A stretch of 64,000 nt of DNA from Nitrincola sp048264025 (GCF_048264025.1 NZ_JBLXDN010000002.1:186001-250000), one strand, 5' to 3'. Counted from the first letter of the stretch, positions 37,962 to 46,912 are shown. Made by a program: numbers and translations. The notes: generated by a model not told the origin, from the letters alone.

Positions 37962-38152
37962 GTCGAGAAAAGCCTCTGCTATAAAAAGACATTGTAACGT
38001 AAATGATATTTTGCTGTTTTTGAAACCCCAACCTGGCACCTGCTTGGCGCTTCACACCAAAGCAATTCCTCTGCCTCATATTCGACAATAGTGGGTGTTA
38101 TGCATCATTTTCTGTTACTATTTTTGGTCGAATTTCACTCAATGAGCTTTAC

Positions 38153-40369
38153 ATGACCCAGGTATTCACCCCGATCCATACACGCCCTGCATTCCGGCAG
38201 AGTAAGTCAAAGGCCGCCCCGTTTTTGCCCATGAGCCGCCAGGAAATGCAGCAGTTGGGTTGGGAGTGCTGTGACATCATTTTGGTCACCGGCGATGCCT
38301 ATGTGGATCATCCGTCATTCGGTATGGCTATTATTGGACGCCTGTTAGAAGCGCAGGGGTTTCGGGTCGGTATTATCGCTCAGCCTGATTGGCACTCCGC
38401 CGAAGCCTTCAAGGCGCTGGGCAAGCCTGGGCTGTTTTTCGGTATTGCCGCTGGCAATATGGATTCGATGATTAATCGCTATACCGCCGATCGCAAAATC
38501 CGCTCTGATGATGCTTATACGCCGGGGAATGTCGCTGGTAAGCGGCCGGATCGGGCCAGTATTGTCTACAGCCAGCGCTGTCGTGAAGCCTATAAGGATG
38601 TGCCGCTGGTGCTTGGCGGGATCGAAGCGTCACTGCGCCGTATTGCGCATTATGATTATTGGCAGGATAAAGTTCGCCGCTCTATTTTGCTGGATTCGCG
38701 GGCCGATCTGTTACTTTACGGTAACGCAGAAAGGGCGGTAGTCGAGGTGGCACATCGTCTGGCAGCGGGTGAGCCTATCGATAGCCTGCGTGATATTCGC
38801 GGGACTGCTTTTGTACGCAAAGATACGCCAGAAAACTGGATGGAAATCGATTCAACGCGCATCGATCGTCCAGGAAAAATCGACAAAATCATCAATCCTT
38901 ACGTCAATACCCGTGATCTTCCTGAGTGCGAGATCGAGCAGCGCAGCTCAGGTGAAACCGCCGAAATGGACGCGGACGATGAAGTGCAGGTTTTGCATAT
39001 TGAACCCCGCGTGCGCCTGGATCGCAGCAAAACTGTGATACGTATTCCCTCGTTTGAGAAAGTCAGCAAGGATCCAGTGCTCTATGCCCACGCCAGCCGG
39101 GTACTGCATCTGGAAACCAATCCAGGCAATGCTCGGGCGCTGGTGCAGCTGCATGGTGATCAGGAAGTTTGGCTGAATCCACCGCCAATCCCCTTGACCA
39201 CTGACGAAATGGATTATGTTTTTGATCTGTCCTATGCCCGTGTGCCTCATCCGCTGTATGGCAAGGCCGAGATTCCGGCTTACAAGATGATTCGCTTCTC
39301 AGTCAATATCATGCGTGGCTGCTTTGGTGGCTGCACCTTCTGCTCTATTACTGAGCATGAGGGGCGGATTATTCAAAATCGCTCACAAACCTCGATCATT
39401 AAAGAGATTGAACAGATACGTGACAAGGTGCCAGGATTTACCGGGGTGATTTCAGACCTGGGTGGCCCGACCGCCAATATGTATCGCATCGCCTGTAAAA
39501 CTACGGAGATTGAGGCGGCCTGTCGCAAACCTTCCTGTGTTTATCCGGGCATTTGTCCGAATCTGAATACCGACCATTCCGCACTGACACAGTTATACCG
39601 TGATGCACGTAAGCTCAAAGGCGTGAAAAAAATCCTCATAGCCTCAGGATTGCGTTATGACCTGGCCGTTGAAGATCCGGAGTATGTGCGTGAACTGGTG
39701 ACTCATCATGTCGGCGGCTATTTGAAAATAGCACCTGAGCACACAGAGCAGGGGCCGCTGGATAAAATGATGAAGCCGGGTATCGGTAGCTACGATACGT
39801 TTAAGAAAATGTTTGAGCGCTTTTCCAAAGAAGCAGGCAAAGATCAGTATCTGATTCCCTATTTTATTGCTGCACATCCAGGCACCACCGATACGGATAT
39901 GCTCAACCTGGCACTTTGGCTGAAAACTAACGGCTTTAAAGCCGACCAGGTACAGGCTTTTTATCCTTCTCCTATGGCGACCGCAACAGCCATGTACCAT
40001 ACCGGGCGTAATCCTTTGCGTCGCCTTTCCTATAAGAAGAACGCAGAGAAGGTGGACACGGTTAAAGGTGAGCGACAGCGCCGTCTGCATAAGGCATTTT
40101 TACGCTGGCATGATCCGGAAAACTGGCCGCTGCTGCGTGAAGCGCTTAAGTCGATGGGGCGTGCCGATTTGATCGGTTCGGGTGAGCAGCAATTAATACC
40201 TGACGAGGAGGTTACCGAAGCTTATCCAGGCCAGCGCCGCAAAAATGCGCCGCGTACTTCGGGCACAGCCAAAGGAAAGCTGTTGACCCAGCATACCGGA
40301 TTGCCACCACGTGCGCACAAAGGGGGCAAAAATCGCAAACCAGCAACGGTAGGACACAGGAAGGGGTGA
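38153..40369 (+). CDS. ygiQ: YgiQ-type radical SAM protein
   Basis: A 738-residue radical-SAM enzyme of the YgiQ (UPF0313) family. The 4Fe-4S/SAM motif CxxxCxxC is in MRGCFGGCTFCS. An N-terminal region (VTGDAYVDHPSFGMAIIGR) resembles a B12-binding-like fold. The C-terminus is basic and low in complexity (KGGKNRKPATVGHRKG). The reaction catalysed is not established. The ATG follows a weak site. It is a single gene; the cold-shock leader starts soon after its stop. Confidence 0.9.
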   Translation: MTQVFTPIHTRPAFRQSKSKAAPFLPMSRQEMQQLGWECCDIILVTGDAYVDHPSFGMAIIGRLLEAQGFRVGIIAQPDWHSAEAFKALGKPGLFFGIAAGNMDSMINRYTADRKIRSDDAYTPGNVAGKRPDRASIVYSQRCREAYKDVPLVLGGIEASLRRIAHYDYWQDKVRRSILLDSRADLLLYGNAERAVVEVAHRLAAGEPIDSLRDIRGTAFVRKDTPENWMEIDSTRIDRPGKIDKIINPYVNTRDLPECEIEQRSSGETAEMDADDEVQVLHIEPRVRLDRSKTVIRIPSFEKVSKDPVLYAHASRVLHLETNPGNARALVQLHGDQEVWLNPPPIPLTTDEMDYVFDLSYARVPHPLYGKAEIPAYKMIRFSVNIMRGCFGGCTFCSITEHEGRIIQNRSQTSIIKEIEQIRDKVPGFTGVISDLGGPTANMYRIACKTTEIEAACRKPSCVYPGICPNLNTDHSALTQLYRDARKLKGVKKILIASGLRYDLAVEDPEYVRELVTHHVGGYLKIAPEHTEQGPLDKMMKPGIGSYDTFKKMFERFSKEAGKDQYLIPYFIAAHPGTTDTDMLNLALWLKTNGFKADQVQAFYPSPMATATAMYHTGRNPLRRLSYKKNAEKVDTVKGERQRRLHKAFLRWHDPENWPLLREALKSMGRADLIGSGEQQLIPDEEVTEAYPGQRRKNAPRTSGTAKGKLLTQHTGLPPRAHKGGKNRKPATVGHRKG

Positions 40370-40419
40370 AAAAGGGGTGGAGTTTTTGCAAAAATCCGCA
40401 ATTATTAACCTTTTCAACG

Positions 40420-40447
40420 TTGTAATTCGTCGGAACAGGTGTATAGT
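40420..40447 (+). promoter_or_regulatory. Candidate sigma-70 promoter for the cold-shock leader
   Basis: TTGTAA at 40420-40425 and TATAGT at 40442-40447 are separated by 16 bases. Transcription would begin near 40455 and include a leader of nearly 480 bases before the cold-shock start, or end at the internal hairpin. Confidence 0.45.
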
Positions 40448-40560
40448 TATTTTTATCAACAGCTTCCCGGTAAGCGGTTGTGCTTCGAATTACAGCGTGT
40501 CTGTAAATGTTTTGACCGGGTTACCAGCCTTGATGCTGGATTAGAGTTATAGAAGATTTG

Positions 40561-40803
40561 ATGCAAGTTAAAACAAGCGGACTGCGGTTCGCCACTGATC
40601 GGAACACACCACTCCGATCCACATACTCACAAAGCAGCAAACAGCTTAGGCTGATTCGCTCACTTCCTCGTTTGAACACCACTCAATCGATCAATCAGTT
40701 TTTCCCTCGTCAGGATGGCATCATCCTCGGGAAATCTTTGTGCGTAATTTTGCAGCCTTTGTCCGTTCAGTCGGAAACAGATTCTGAGAAGCCGATCATT
40801 TAG
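40561..40803 (+). CDS. Possible small protein in the cold-shock leader (80 residues)
   Basis: An 80-residue frame with no recognised family. It is polar, rich in Ser, Arg and Gln, and has no membrane segment or signal peptide. The upstream sequence (GAGTTATAGAAGATTTG) offers only a poor ribosome site. Its stop lies inside the arms of the hairpin at 40792-40808, an arrangement seen in leader peptides but also by chance. It may equally be non-coding RNA. Low confidence. Confidence 0.25.
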   Translation: MQVKTSGLRFATDRNTPLRSTYSQSSKQLRLIRSLPRLNTTQSINQFFPRQDGIILGKSLCVILQPLSVQSETDSEKPII

Positions 40804-40813
40804 GTCGGTTTTT
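40792..40813 (+). terminator. Terminator-like hairpin upstream of the cold-shock gene
   Basis: CCGATC (40792-40797) pairs with GGTCGG (40803-40808), including one T-G pair, around a five-base loop and is followed directly by TTTTT. It could end a short leader transcript or act as an attenuator for the cold-shock gene. Confidence 0.55.
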
Positions 40814-40933
40814 CTAAACAGCGTTCAGTGTATGCGGAAATATCCGGGTACAGGAACAGAAACGGGATCGGATAATCCGGTCTTTTGAAAAAATGCCAAT
40901 TGATGGCAAATACGTAAAAGAAAGAGGCAAGAC

Positions 40934-41143
40934 ATGTCACAGCTAGTTACCGGTACCGTAAAATGGTTCAACGATGAGAAAGGATTCGGTTTTATCCAGC
41001 AGGAGAACGGTCCGGATGTATTCGTACACTTCCGTGCAATCAACGGCAATGGTCGTCGTACACTGCATGAAAACCAGCAGGTAACTTTTGAAGTTACCCA
41101 GGGCCAGAAAGGTCCTCAGGCTGAGAACGTATCTATCGTCTGA
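40934..41143 (+). CDS. Cold-shock domain protein (CspA/CspE family)
   Basis: A 69-residue single cold-shock domain that binds single-stranded RNA and DNA as an RNA chaperone. RNP1 (KGFGFIQQ) and RNP2 (DVFVHFRAI) are intact; the usual VFVHFSAI has Arg in place of Ser here. An AGAGG lies before the ATG. It sits alone behind a long leader and in front of a strong terminator, the usual pattern for a highly expressed, post-transcriptionally controlled cold-shock gene. Confidence 0.96.
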   Translation: MSQLVTGTVKWFNDEKGFGFIQQENGPDVFVHFRAINGNGRRTLHENQQVTFEVTQGQKGPQAENVSIV

Positions 41144-41167
41144 TTTCAGACTAAGATAGTACCTTCT

Positions 41168-41201
41168 GACGGCGGATCCCAAGGGTCCGCCGTCTTGTTT
41201 T
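41168..41201 (+). terminator. Rho-independent terminator of the cold-shock gene
   Basis: GACGGCGGA (41168-41176) and TCCGCCGTC (41186-41194) form a nine-base stem with a short loop, followed by TTGTTTTA. It lies 25 bases after the stop codon. Confidence 0.9.
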
Positions 41202-41221
41202 ATAGCGTCATATAATCCTCT

Positions 41222-41554
41222 TTATTGCGAATTATCCGAGGTTTTTTCCAGTCGCCTGATGATCTCAAGGTAACGTGGTGTCGGACCAATATCTTCATAG
41301 ACAGGATCACCATCCTCTTCGCGGATGACTCGCGGCCCTGGTCGATAGGGCATGCGTGCTTCAATTTCCTGCAGCAAGGTTTGAAATAGAGCGGGTCCAA
41401 GCTCTTCCATCGACACCGCATATACCTCACAAAGCGCTTGTAGCCTGAAAAGGTCTTCCTGATGTATTGGCAGGGTGACTGTTTGCTGCCCCGCGCGCTG
41501 GGTGGCTTTACGTTCCAGTTTTATCAGCAGGGCACTGAAATAATCGTCTAACAT
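41222..41554 (-). CDS. Conserved hypothetical protein (110 residues)
   Basis: A 110-residue soluble, acidic protein that I do not recognise with certainty. It looks helical, with LFRLQALCEVYAVSMEELGPALFQTLLQEIEARM in the middle (given here only as a description of positions about 40-70) and a Pro- and Glu-rich tail (PGPRVIREEDGDPVYEDIGP). No membrane segment is seen. I start at MLDDYFSALL (ATG 41554), with GGAG about ten bases upstream; the frame is open 16 codons further. It is divergent from the flavodoxin gene. Similar small proteins occur in Pseudomonas relatives under unproven labels. Confidence 0.65.
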   Translation of the reverse strand: MLDDYFSALLIKLERKATQRAGQQTVTLPIHQEDLFRLQALCEVYAVSMEELGPALFQTLLQEIEARMPYRPGPRVIREEDGDPVYEDIGPTPRYLEIIRRLEKTSDNSQ

Positions 41555-41694
41555 GGTCTCTATCTCCGACAAGCAGGTAACCTGACTAATAGAATAGCGC
41601 AAAAGCCCTGAATCTTCACCGTGTTAAGTAGCGATACTATCGATTATCATGCCTGTAAATCAGTAAGTTTTAATAAAGGATAAAGGGGAGAAGT

Positions 41695-42141
41695 ATGGCG
41701 AGTGTGATCTTCGCAGTAGGGTCTGTGTATGGTAACAGTACATCAGTTGCCGAAGAATGTGCCGAGCTGCTGCGCAGTGCTGACCATGAAGCCGAGATAT
41801 ATTCGAACGCAACGCTGGATGACTTGTTGGCGCAACCTGAGGCTGTGCTGATTATCTGTACCTCCACAACCGGTCAGGGAGAGTTGCCTGACAATATTTA
41901 TTCACTGGTAAGTGAGTTGCGTGAACAGTTTCCGCTGATGCCAGAGCGTCGTTATGGCGTCATTGCACTGGGTGATAGCTCCTATGATACCTTTGCCGAT
42001 GCCGGGCGGCAGTGCGATGAGTTGCTGCAAGAGCTTCAGGCGCAACGTATCGGCGAGGTACTGTATATTGATGCCTGTGAAACAGCCGATCCGGAAGGGG
42101 TGGCTGTGGCATGGATGAAGGCGTGGATGCAGGCGCTTTGA
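41695..42141 (+). CDS. Flavodoxin-like protein (MioC type)
   Basis: A 148-residue flavodoxin-fold electron carrier. The FMN phosphate loop is GSVYGNSTSVAEE (residues 9-21), and the isoalloxazine-contacting loops are STTGQGELPDN and LGDSSYDTF. The length matches MioC and short-chain flavodoxins. AAGGGGAG precedes the ATG. It is a single gene, closed by a strong bidirectional hairpin shared with nfsA. Its redox partner is unknown. Confidence 0.88.
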   Translation: MASVIFAVGSVYGNSTSVAEECAELLRSADHEAEIYSNATLDDLLAQPEAVLIICTSTTGQGELPDNIYSLVSELREQFPLMPERRYGVIALGDSSYDTFADAGRQCDELLQELQAQRIGEVLYIDACETADPEGVAVAWMKAWMQAL

Positions 42142-42146
42142 TCGAG

Positions 42147-42181
42147 CGGGTTCACGGCTGCATGCAGGTGCCGTGAACCCG
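42147..42181. terminator. Bidirectional terminator between the flavodoxin and nfsA genes
   Basis: CGGGTTCACGGC (42147-42158) and GCCGTGAACCCG (42170-42181) form a perfect 12-base stem with an 11-base loop. The plus strand follows with AAGTTTTAG. It lies between two convergent genes and can serve both. Confidence 0.88.
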
Positions 42182-42186
42182 AAGTT

Positions 42187-42927
42187 TTAGCGTTTTAGAA
42201 AGCCTTTGCTGTGCAGAAAATCCAGCATGTGCGGACGCGCTTCTTTCACTAGCATACCGGAAATTTGTTCACTCCAGCTCATCTCTTTGGTGCCACCTGT
42301 GCGGCTGCGATAGTAGTCTCTGACCGCCAAATCATACTCGCGGATGCTGTCAGCATCGTTACTGTCATCATAACTATCCTGCTTTAATACTACAGACAGG
42401 GGGAGGCGGGGTTTTATTTCTGGATCCTGATCGGGGTGGCCGATACACATGCCGAACACCGGATAGACCAGCTCAGGCAGCGCCAGTAGCTCGGACACCC
42501 GCGCTATCTGATTACGAATACCACCAATATAGACGACGCCAAGTCCCAGGGACTCTGCTGCTATGGCACAGTTCTGGGCAAACAGACCACAGTCTACAGT
42601 GGCGGTAATGAACTGCTCGGTAAAGCCACTGAGCATCTCGGCCTGGTGCATATCACATACCAGCTTGTGCCGCTGCATATCGGCACAGAACACCAGGAAT
42701 ACCGGAGCCGTGGCGACATAAGCCTGATTCCCGGCATATTCAGCCAGTTGTTCGCGCTTGTGCTTATCGGTAATCTGAATCACTGTGCAGGCTTGAATAA
42801 AGCTAGAAGTGGCTGCCGCTTGACCGGCTTCGATAATGGCATTGATCCAGTCTGGTGAAAGCGTTTGTTGGGTGAATTTGCGAATAGAGCGATGTTGTTT
42901 GAGTAAATCAATAGTCGGAGTTGTCAT
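42187..42927 (-). CDS. nfsA: NfsA-type NADPH-dependent nitroreductase/flavin oxidoreductase
   Basis: A 246-residue FMN enzyme of the oxygen-insensitive nitroreductase family, NfsA/Frp branch. It would reduce nitro compounds, quinones or free flavin with NADPH. RSIRKF near the start and AAESLGLGVVYIGGIRN (about 123-139) are family motifs. The length matches E. coli NfsA (240). It ends six bases from the shared terminator and starts 19 bases after the PRPP-synthetase-like gene on the same strand, so it may be co-transcribed with that pair. Confidence 0.9.
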   Translation of the reverse strand: MTTPTIDLLKQHRSIRKFTQQTLSPDWINAIIEAGQAAATSSFIQACTVIQITDKHKREQLAEYAGNQAYVATAPVFLVFCADMQRHKLVCDMHQAEMLSGFTEQFITATVDCGLFAQNCAIAAESLGLGVVYIGGIRNQIARVSELLALPELVYPVFGMCIGHPDQDPEIKPRLPLSVVLKQDSYDDSNDADSIREYDLAVRDYYRSRTGGTKEMSWSEQISGMLVKEARPHMLDFLHSKGFLKR

Positions 42928-42945
42928 AGCTGATCCTGAATAGGT

Positions 42946-43842
42946 TTACGCTGCCGAATGGCCTGTTTGTAATAAGCGAATCGCGGCTGCCAGAGCGGTA
43001 CTGGTCTCAATCTGATTACTGATGTGCGGAATGCAGTCAGTGGTTACCACGCGTGCTTTTTCACTCAATTGCGCATAGGCGCTACCAGCAAAAATACCAT
43101 GCACGCCTATCGCTGTCGTGCGTGGCAGGCCAGCCTGATCGAGGTGAGCAATAGTTTCCAGCATGGTCCGGCCACTGGAAATAATATCATCTACCAGTAC
43201 TGGTTGGTGGTCGTGGTAGGGGGCTAGTTCCGGTAGAGAAACGGATACCTGATAATCGCCAAAGCGTTGTTTCTCTAAAATTTGAAAGGGAGCACTGGCC
43301 AGCTTAGCCACATGGGAGACCCACTGTTCACTTTCACTGTCTGGCCCGATCAGTACTGGATTGGCAATATGCTGTTGGATCCATTTGGCAATCAACGGAG
43401 CCGCTGACACGACAGTTGTTGGTATCGTGTAGATTTCCGAGAGGCTGGCATAGCGGTGCAGGTGTGGATCTATAGTGATTAGTCCGTCAAATGCCTGGGA
43501 GAGCAAACGGGCAAAGGGTACAGAGCTGACGCACTCGCCGTCATGAAAGCGTTTATCCTGGCGCATATACGCCAGATAAGGGGTTACTAGTATTACCTGG
43601 CTGGCTCCCAGTTCATGCAGTGTGTCAGCCAAAAATAACAAGCGCAACAACTTGTTATCAGGATGAAACAGATTGCAGAAAACCACGCAGGGGCGGTTCT
43701 GGCAGCTATCATGTATGCGTACATAACTCTCGCCATCCGGAAAGTGGCGTATTTCCAGTGTGCCAGCTTCGGCAGGCAGTGCTGTGCAAATTTGTGCTGC
43801 CAGGGCAGCATCTGATTCGAGGTTATAAAAGAGTGTTGTCAT
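42946..43842 (-). CDS. Ribose-phosphate pyrophosphokinase-like protein (divergent PRPP synthetase)
   Basis: A 298-residue PRPP-synthetase relative, distinct from the housekeeping Prs. It keeps the ATP-site YMRQDKRF, the metal-binding DPHLHRY, and a phosphoribosyl loop DDIISSGRT. The usual GPDAGG is changed to GPDSES and the DMIDTGGT loop is altered. It therefore resembles archaeal or phosphorylase-linked paralogues. The start overlaps the upstream phosphorylase stop (TGATG), so the two are coupled. It may make PRPP or use a ribose bisphosphate in nucleotide salvage; the reaction is inference. Confidence 0.85.
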   Translation of the reverse strand: MTTLFYNLESDAALAAQICTALPAEAGTLEIRHFPDGESYVRIHDSCQNRPCVVFCNLFHPDNKLLRLLFLADTLHELGASQVILVTPYLAYMRQDKRFHDGECVSSVPFARLLSQAFDGLITIDPHLHRYASLSEIYTIPTTVVSAAPLIAKWIQQHIANPVLIGPDSESEQWVSHVAKLASAPFQILEKQRFGDYQVSVSLPELAPYHDHQPVLVDDIISSGRTMLETIAHLDQAGLPRTTAIGVHGIFAGSAYAQLSEKARVVTTDCIPHISNQIETSTALAAAIRLLQTGHSAA

Positions 43843-45383
43843 CAGTGCTTTTCCTTGTCTCTGCGTTCGGCGGCTAAACAGATTATTTCGGTATGTTCAC
43901 CGAGATAATCCACCGCGTAATTCAGTTCTCCAACGCTTTCAGCGTGAATGGTCAGTAAGGCTGTTCCGGCCGCTACCGATTGGCCTAAATGTACATGCAT
44001 ATCAACGCCTGCGGCCGGATCAGCCGGGGCGCCGGCAAGTTTGGCCACCTTGGACAGTTGGCGGTTATCTATGTTGGTCACTATGCCACTTTGTTTGGCA
44101 ATCAGGGCAAAGCGATAAGGGGCGATGGGGGGAGACTTCATACCACCCTGAGCGGCACAGATGGCCATAAATTTGTTCCAGGCGGCCCCTGAAATCAGTG
44201 TTTTCATCGCCAGATCGATCCCTTCTCCTGGTGCCAGGTCTTTGACCATCTCCAGCATGGCACCGGCAATCAATACCGCTCTGTCACGTAGATCAGTCGG
44301 CGAATCAGCCAGGTTTTGCAGTACGGCAAGAATATCCCTGGCTTCCAGTGCAGGTCCTATACCCTGACCGACAGGTTGTGAACCATCGGTAAACAATACT
44401 CGGATATTCAGGCCAAGATTGGCGGCAACTGTTTTAAAGCTGGCTGCGAGCTTGTCAGCCGCTTCCTGGCTGCGCACTTTAGCCGTCGGTCCGACCGGTA
44501 TGTCGATCAGTACATGTGTGGCACCTGCAGCAATTTTCTTCGATAGTACCGACGCAATTAACTGCCCCTCACTATCGATATCGAGGGCGCGTTCGACTTG
44601 TATCAATAAGTCATCGGCCGGACTCAGACGTACTGATCCTCCCCAGGCCAGACAGCCTCCCACGCGCCTGACAACATCTCGCATCTGATCTAGGGACAAG
44701 CTGACGTTGGTCAGTGTCTCCATAGTATCTGCTGTACCTGCGGGCGAGGTGATAGCACGTGATGAGGTTTTAGGAATAGTGACCCCACAGGCAGTCAGTA
44801 TAGAAATTACAATCGGCGTGGTGCGGTTTCCTGGTAGTCCGCCTACGCAGTGTTTATCCAGCACCACCGGCAATTTCCAGTCGATGCGGCTACCAGAATC
44901 CACCATGGCACGCGTGAGTGAGGTGATTTCATCATCGTCCAGCTTGTCATCACCGCAGGCGGTTATAAATGCGGCCAAATGTACTTCAGCATACTGACCG
45001 TCAACGATATCAGTGATAATGTCACTGAATTGCGCATCGCTGAGTCGGTGGCCATAGACCTTGGCGCGTACATGTGAAAGAGAATGTACCGGGCGTGGAT
45101 GAGACAGCCACACCGGGGCTCCCGGTTCTACCTTGAAACGGCGCCAGGCGACCTCGGAGAAGCCCACTTCATCATCACTGATCAGATCACTGGTGATGAT
45201 ATTCAACGAGGCAATGATGCATTTATCAGCATGACTGGTTGCTAGAATGCGCGACAGGCTTTCAAAGCCTTCAGAGCGGCACACCGGACTTTCCGCACGC
45301 AAGTAGAGAGTTGGCTCATGGTGTGTGTCTATCCCCATGCGACGGGCTCGCAAGGGTGCCATGCGTTCAGGTACAAAATTCAT
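43842..45383 (-). CDS. Thymidine/AMP phosphorylase family protein
   Basis: A 513-residue phosphorylase related to archaeal AMP phosphorylase (AMPpase) and to DeoA. An extra N-terminal domain of about 100 residues precedes the DeoA-like core, as in AMPpase. Core motifs are VLDKHCVGGLPGNRTTP (near residues 175-190), the SSRAITSPAGTADTMETL loop, and a C-terminal lipoyl-like segment with VDMHVHLGQSVAAG. The GLPGNRT wording follows the AMPpase rather than the GGVGD of DeoA. It likely cleaves nucleoside 5'-monophosphates or nucleosides with phosphate. It overlaps the PRPP-synthetase-like gene by one base. Confidence 0.87.
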   Translation of the reverse strand: MNFVPERMAPLRARRMGIDTHHEPTLYLRAESPVCRSEGFESLSRILATSHADKCIIASLNIITSDLISDDEVGFSEVAWRRFKVEPGAPVWLSHPRPVHSLSHVRAKVYGHRLSDAQFSDIITDIVDGQYAEVHLAAFITACGDDKLDDDEITSLTRAMVDSGSRIDWKLPVVLDKHCVGGLPGNRTTPIVISILTACGVTIPKTSSRAITSPAGTADTMETLTNVSLSLDQMRDVVRRVGGCLAWGGSVRLSPADDLLIQVERALDIDSEGQLIASVLSKKIAAGATHVLIDIPVGPTAKVRSQEAADKLAASFKTVAANLGLNIRVLFTDGSQPVGQGIGPALEARDILAVLQNLADSPTDLRDRAVLIAGAMLEMVKDLAPGEGIDLAMKTLISGAAWNKFMAICAAQGGMKSPPIAPYRFALIAKQSGIVTNIDNRQLSKVAKLAGAPADPAAGVDMHVHLGQSVAAGTALLTIHAESVGELNYAVDYLGEHTEIICLAAERRDKEKH

Positions 45384-45535
45384 ATTGAGGAACTATCCTT
45401 TACCCAAATGGCACCAATACAGGAAAGAATGCCGGTTAAATGAAAGTAGATACCGAGTTTACCCTGAAGTAAAGCCGACCTCACATAGGTTGGCAATGAG
45501 GCCCGTATCATGAGGCCAATATTGAGGAGAGTATA

Positions 45536-45874
45536 GTGAAAGATCAACAGTGTAACTTTTGTAGAAGTGATGCGCCTAAGCTCAGTGCTGAACAGGCGCA
45601 GGCGGAGATGAGGGTCATTCCGGATTGGGTTCTGGTCAAGGATGCGGACGCACTGAAGCTGAAGCGTGAATTCAGCTTTGTCGATTTTGCCAGCGCGTTG
45701 GCATTTACCAATCGCATGGGGGCGTTTGCTGAGTCCATCGGTCACCATCCGGATTTACTCACAAGCTGGGGAAAAGTTGAAGTGGTTTGGTACACCCACA
45801 AAATTGGCGGTTTGCAACAGGGTGATTTTCTGAGCGCTATCGAAACTGAACTGCTTTATCAGCGTGAAAAATGA
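45536..45874 (+). CDS. phhB: 4a-hydroxytetrahydrobiopterin dehydratase (PhhB/PCD)
   Basis: A 112-residue pterin-4a-carbinolamine dehydratase, which regenerates the pterin cofactor of aromatic amino-acid hydroxylases. The active-site region AESIGHHPDLLTSWGKVEVVWYTH matches the family, with the conserved His pair. The start is GTG 45536 behind GAGGAG. No phenylalanine hydroxylase gene is next to it, so a role with another pterin enzyme is possible. An N-terminal CNFCRSDAP stretch carries two cysteines. Confidence 0.93.
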   Translation: MKDQQCNFCRSDAPKLSAEQAQAEMRVIPDWVLVKDADALKLKREFSFVDFASALAFTNRMGAFAESIGHHPDLLTSWGKVEVVWYTHKIGGLQQGDFLSAIETELLYQREK

Positions 45875-45956
45875 TCTTGTCCGCAACGGACGGTTCGCTG
45901 TCGCAGTTGTTCCTGCTAAGATATGCGCGTGTTTAACTTGCGGGAATTTTTAAATC

Positions 45957-46811
45957 ATGGAACGCCGTTTTCGATTGGTACTCTCTTGCCCTGATCGGGT
46001 GGGCATTGTCTCAATGGTCAGTAATTTTATTTCCAGCCACGGTGGCTCCATTGCCGATGCTAACCAGCACTCAGACCCAGTTTCCGGGTGTTTTTTTATG
46101 CGCGTGGAAATCAGCGCAGCCACCTTGCCCTTTAGCCTGGAGGCGCTAAAAGAAGCCTTTACCCCCATCGCTAATTCCTTCGGCATGGACTGGGAAATAC
46201 AGGATTCCAATCGACCCAAGCGGATCGTGTTGATGGCGAGTCGTGAGTCACATTGTCTTGCCGACCTGCTGTATCGTTACCATAGTGATGAGCTTTTCTG
46301 CGAAATACCCTGTGTGATTTCCAATCATGACAAGCTGCGCAGCATGGTTGAGTGGCACGGGATTCCTTACTACCATGTGCCGGTCGATCCTGACAATAAA
46401 CAGGCGCACTTTGATCAGGTGGAAAAACTGATTCTGGAGCACGATGCCGATGCCGTGGTTCTTGCACGCTATATGCAGATCTTGCCCGCGGGTATGTGTG
46501 CCCATTTCCCACACCGTATCATCAATATCCATCACAGCTTTCTGCCATCATTTGCCGGTGCACGCCCTTACCATCAGGCGCATGAACGTGGGGTCAAATT
46601 GATCGGAGCTACTTGTCATTATGTGACTGAGGATCTTGATGCCGGACCGATCATCGATCAGGATGTGACTCGGATCAGCCACCGTGATCATCCCGAAGAA
46701 ATGGTTCGGCTGGGACGTGATGTAGAAAAATCAGTATTAGCGAGAGGGTTGCGCTGGCATCTTGAAGACCGGGTGCTGGTGCATGGTAATAAAACTATCG
46801 TGTTTGCCTGA
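45957..46811 (+). CDS. purU: Formyltetrahydrofolate deformylase PurU
   Basis: A 284-residue enzyme that hydrolyses 10-formyl-tetrahydrofolate to formate and tetrahydrofolate, feeding formate to PurT and balancing one-carbon units. An N-terminal ACT domain (about residues 1-85, LSCPDRVGIVSMVSNFI) is followed by the formyltransferase fold. Its catalytic HHSFLPSFAGARPYHQAHERGVKLIGAT region is visible around 195-225, with the Asn-His-Asp set (NIHH and EDLDAGPIIDQD). Length matches E. coli PurU. It is a single gene. Confidence 0.96.
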   Translation: MERRFRLVLSCPDRVGIVSMVSNFISSHGGSIADANQHSDPVSGCFFMRVEISAATLPFSLEALKEAFTPIANSFGMDWEIQDSNRPKRIVLMASRESHCLADLLYRYHSDELFCEIPCVISNHDKLRSMVEWHGIPYYHVPVDPDNKQAHFDQVEKLILEHDADAVVLARYMQILPAGMCAHFPHRIINIHHSFLPSFAGARPYHQAHERGVKLIGATCHYVTEDLDAGPIIDQDVTRISHRDHPEEMVRLGRDVEKSVLARGLRWHLEDRVLVHGNKTIVFA

Positions 46812-46912
46812 TCGGGCCAATAGAGAGCTGGGCTCAGTAAAAAATACGCTACACTTATAAACAAGCGGGATAAAATATAGATTTGTCCTGAAGGATCGGT
46901 CAACAGAGGATA

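Larger units (their letters stand above)
40370..40933 (+). other. Leader region upstream of the cold-shock gene
   Basis: This 564-base gap between ygiQ and the cold-shock gene holds a candidate promoter (40420-40447), a small possible reading frame (40561-40803), a hairpin with a U-run (40792-40813), and then 120 bases before the cold-shock ATG. Long leaders are normal for cold-shock genes, but the internal terminator-like element is unusual. Confidence 0.5.

Noticed and set aside
42946..45383. Archaeal-type RuBisCO salvage pathway
   Set aside because: The phosphorylase fits that pathway, but no RuBisCO or ribose-1,5-bisphosphate isomerase gene is in the window.
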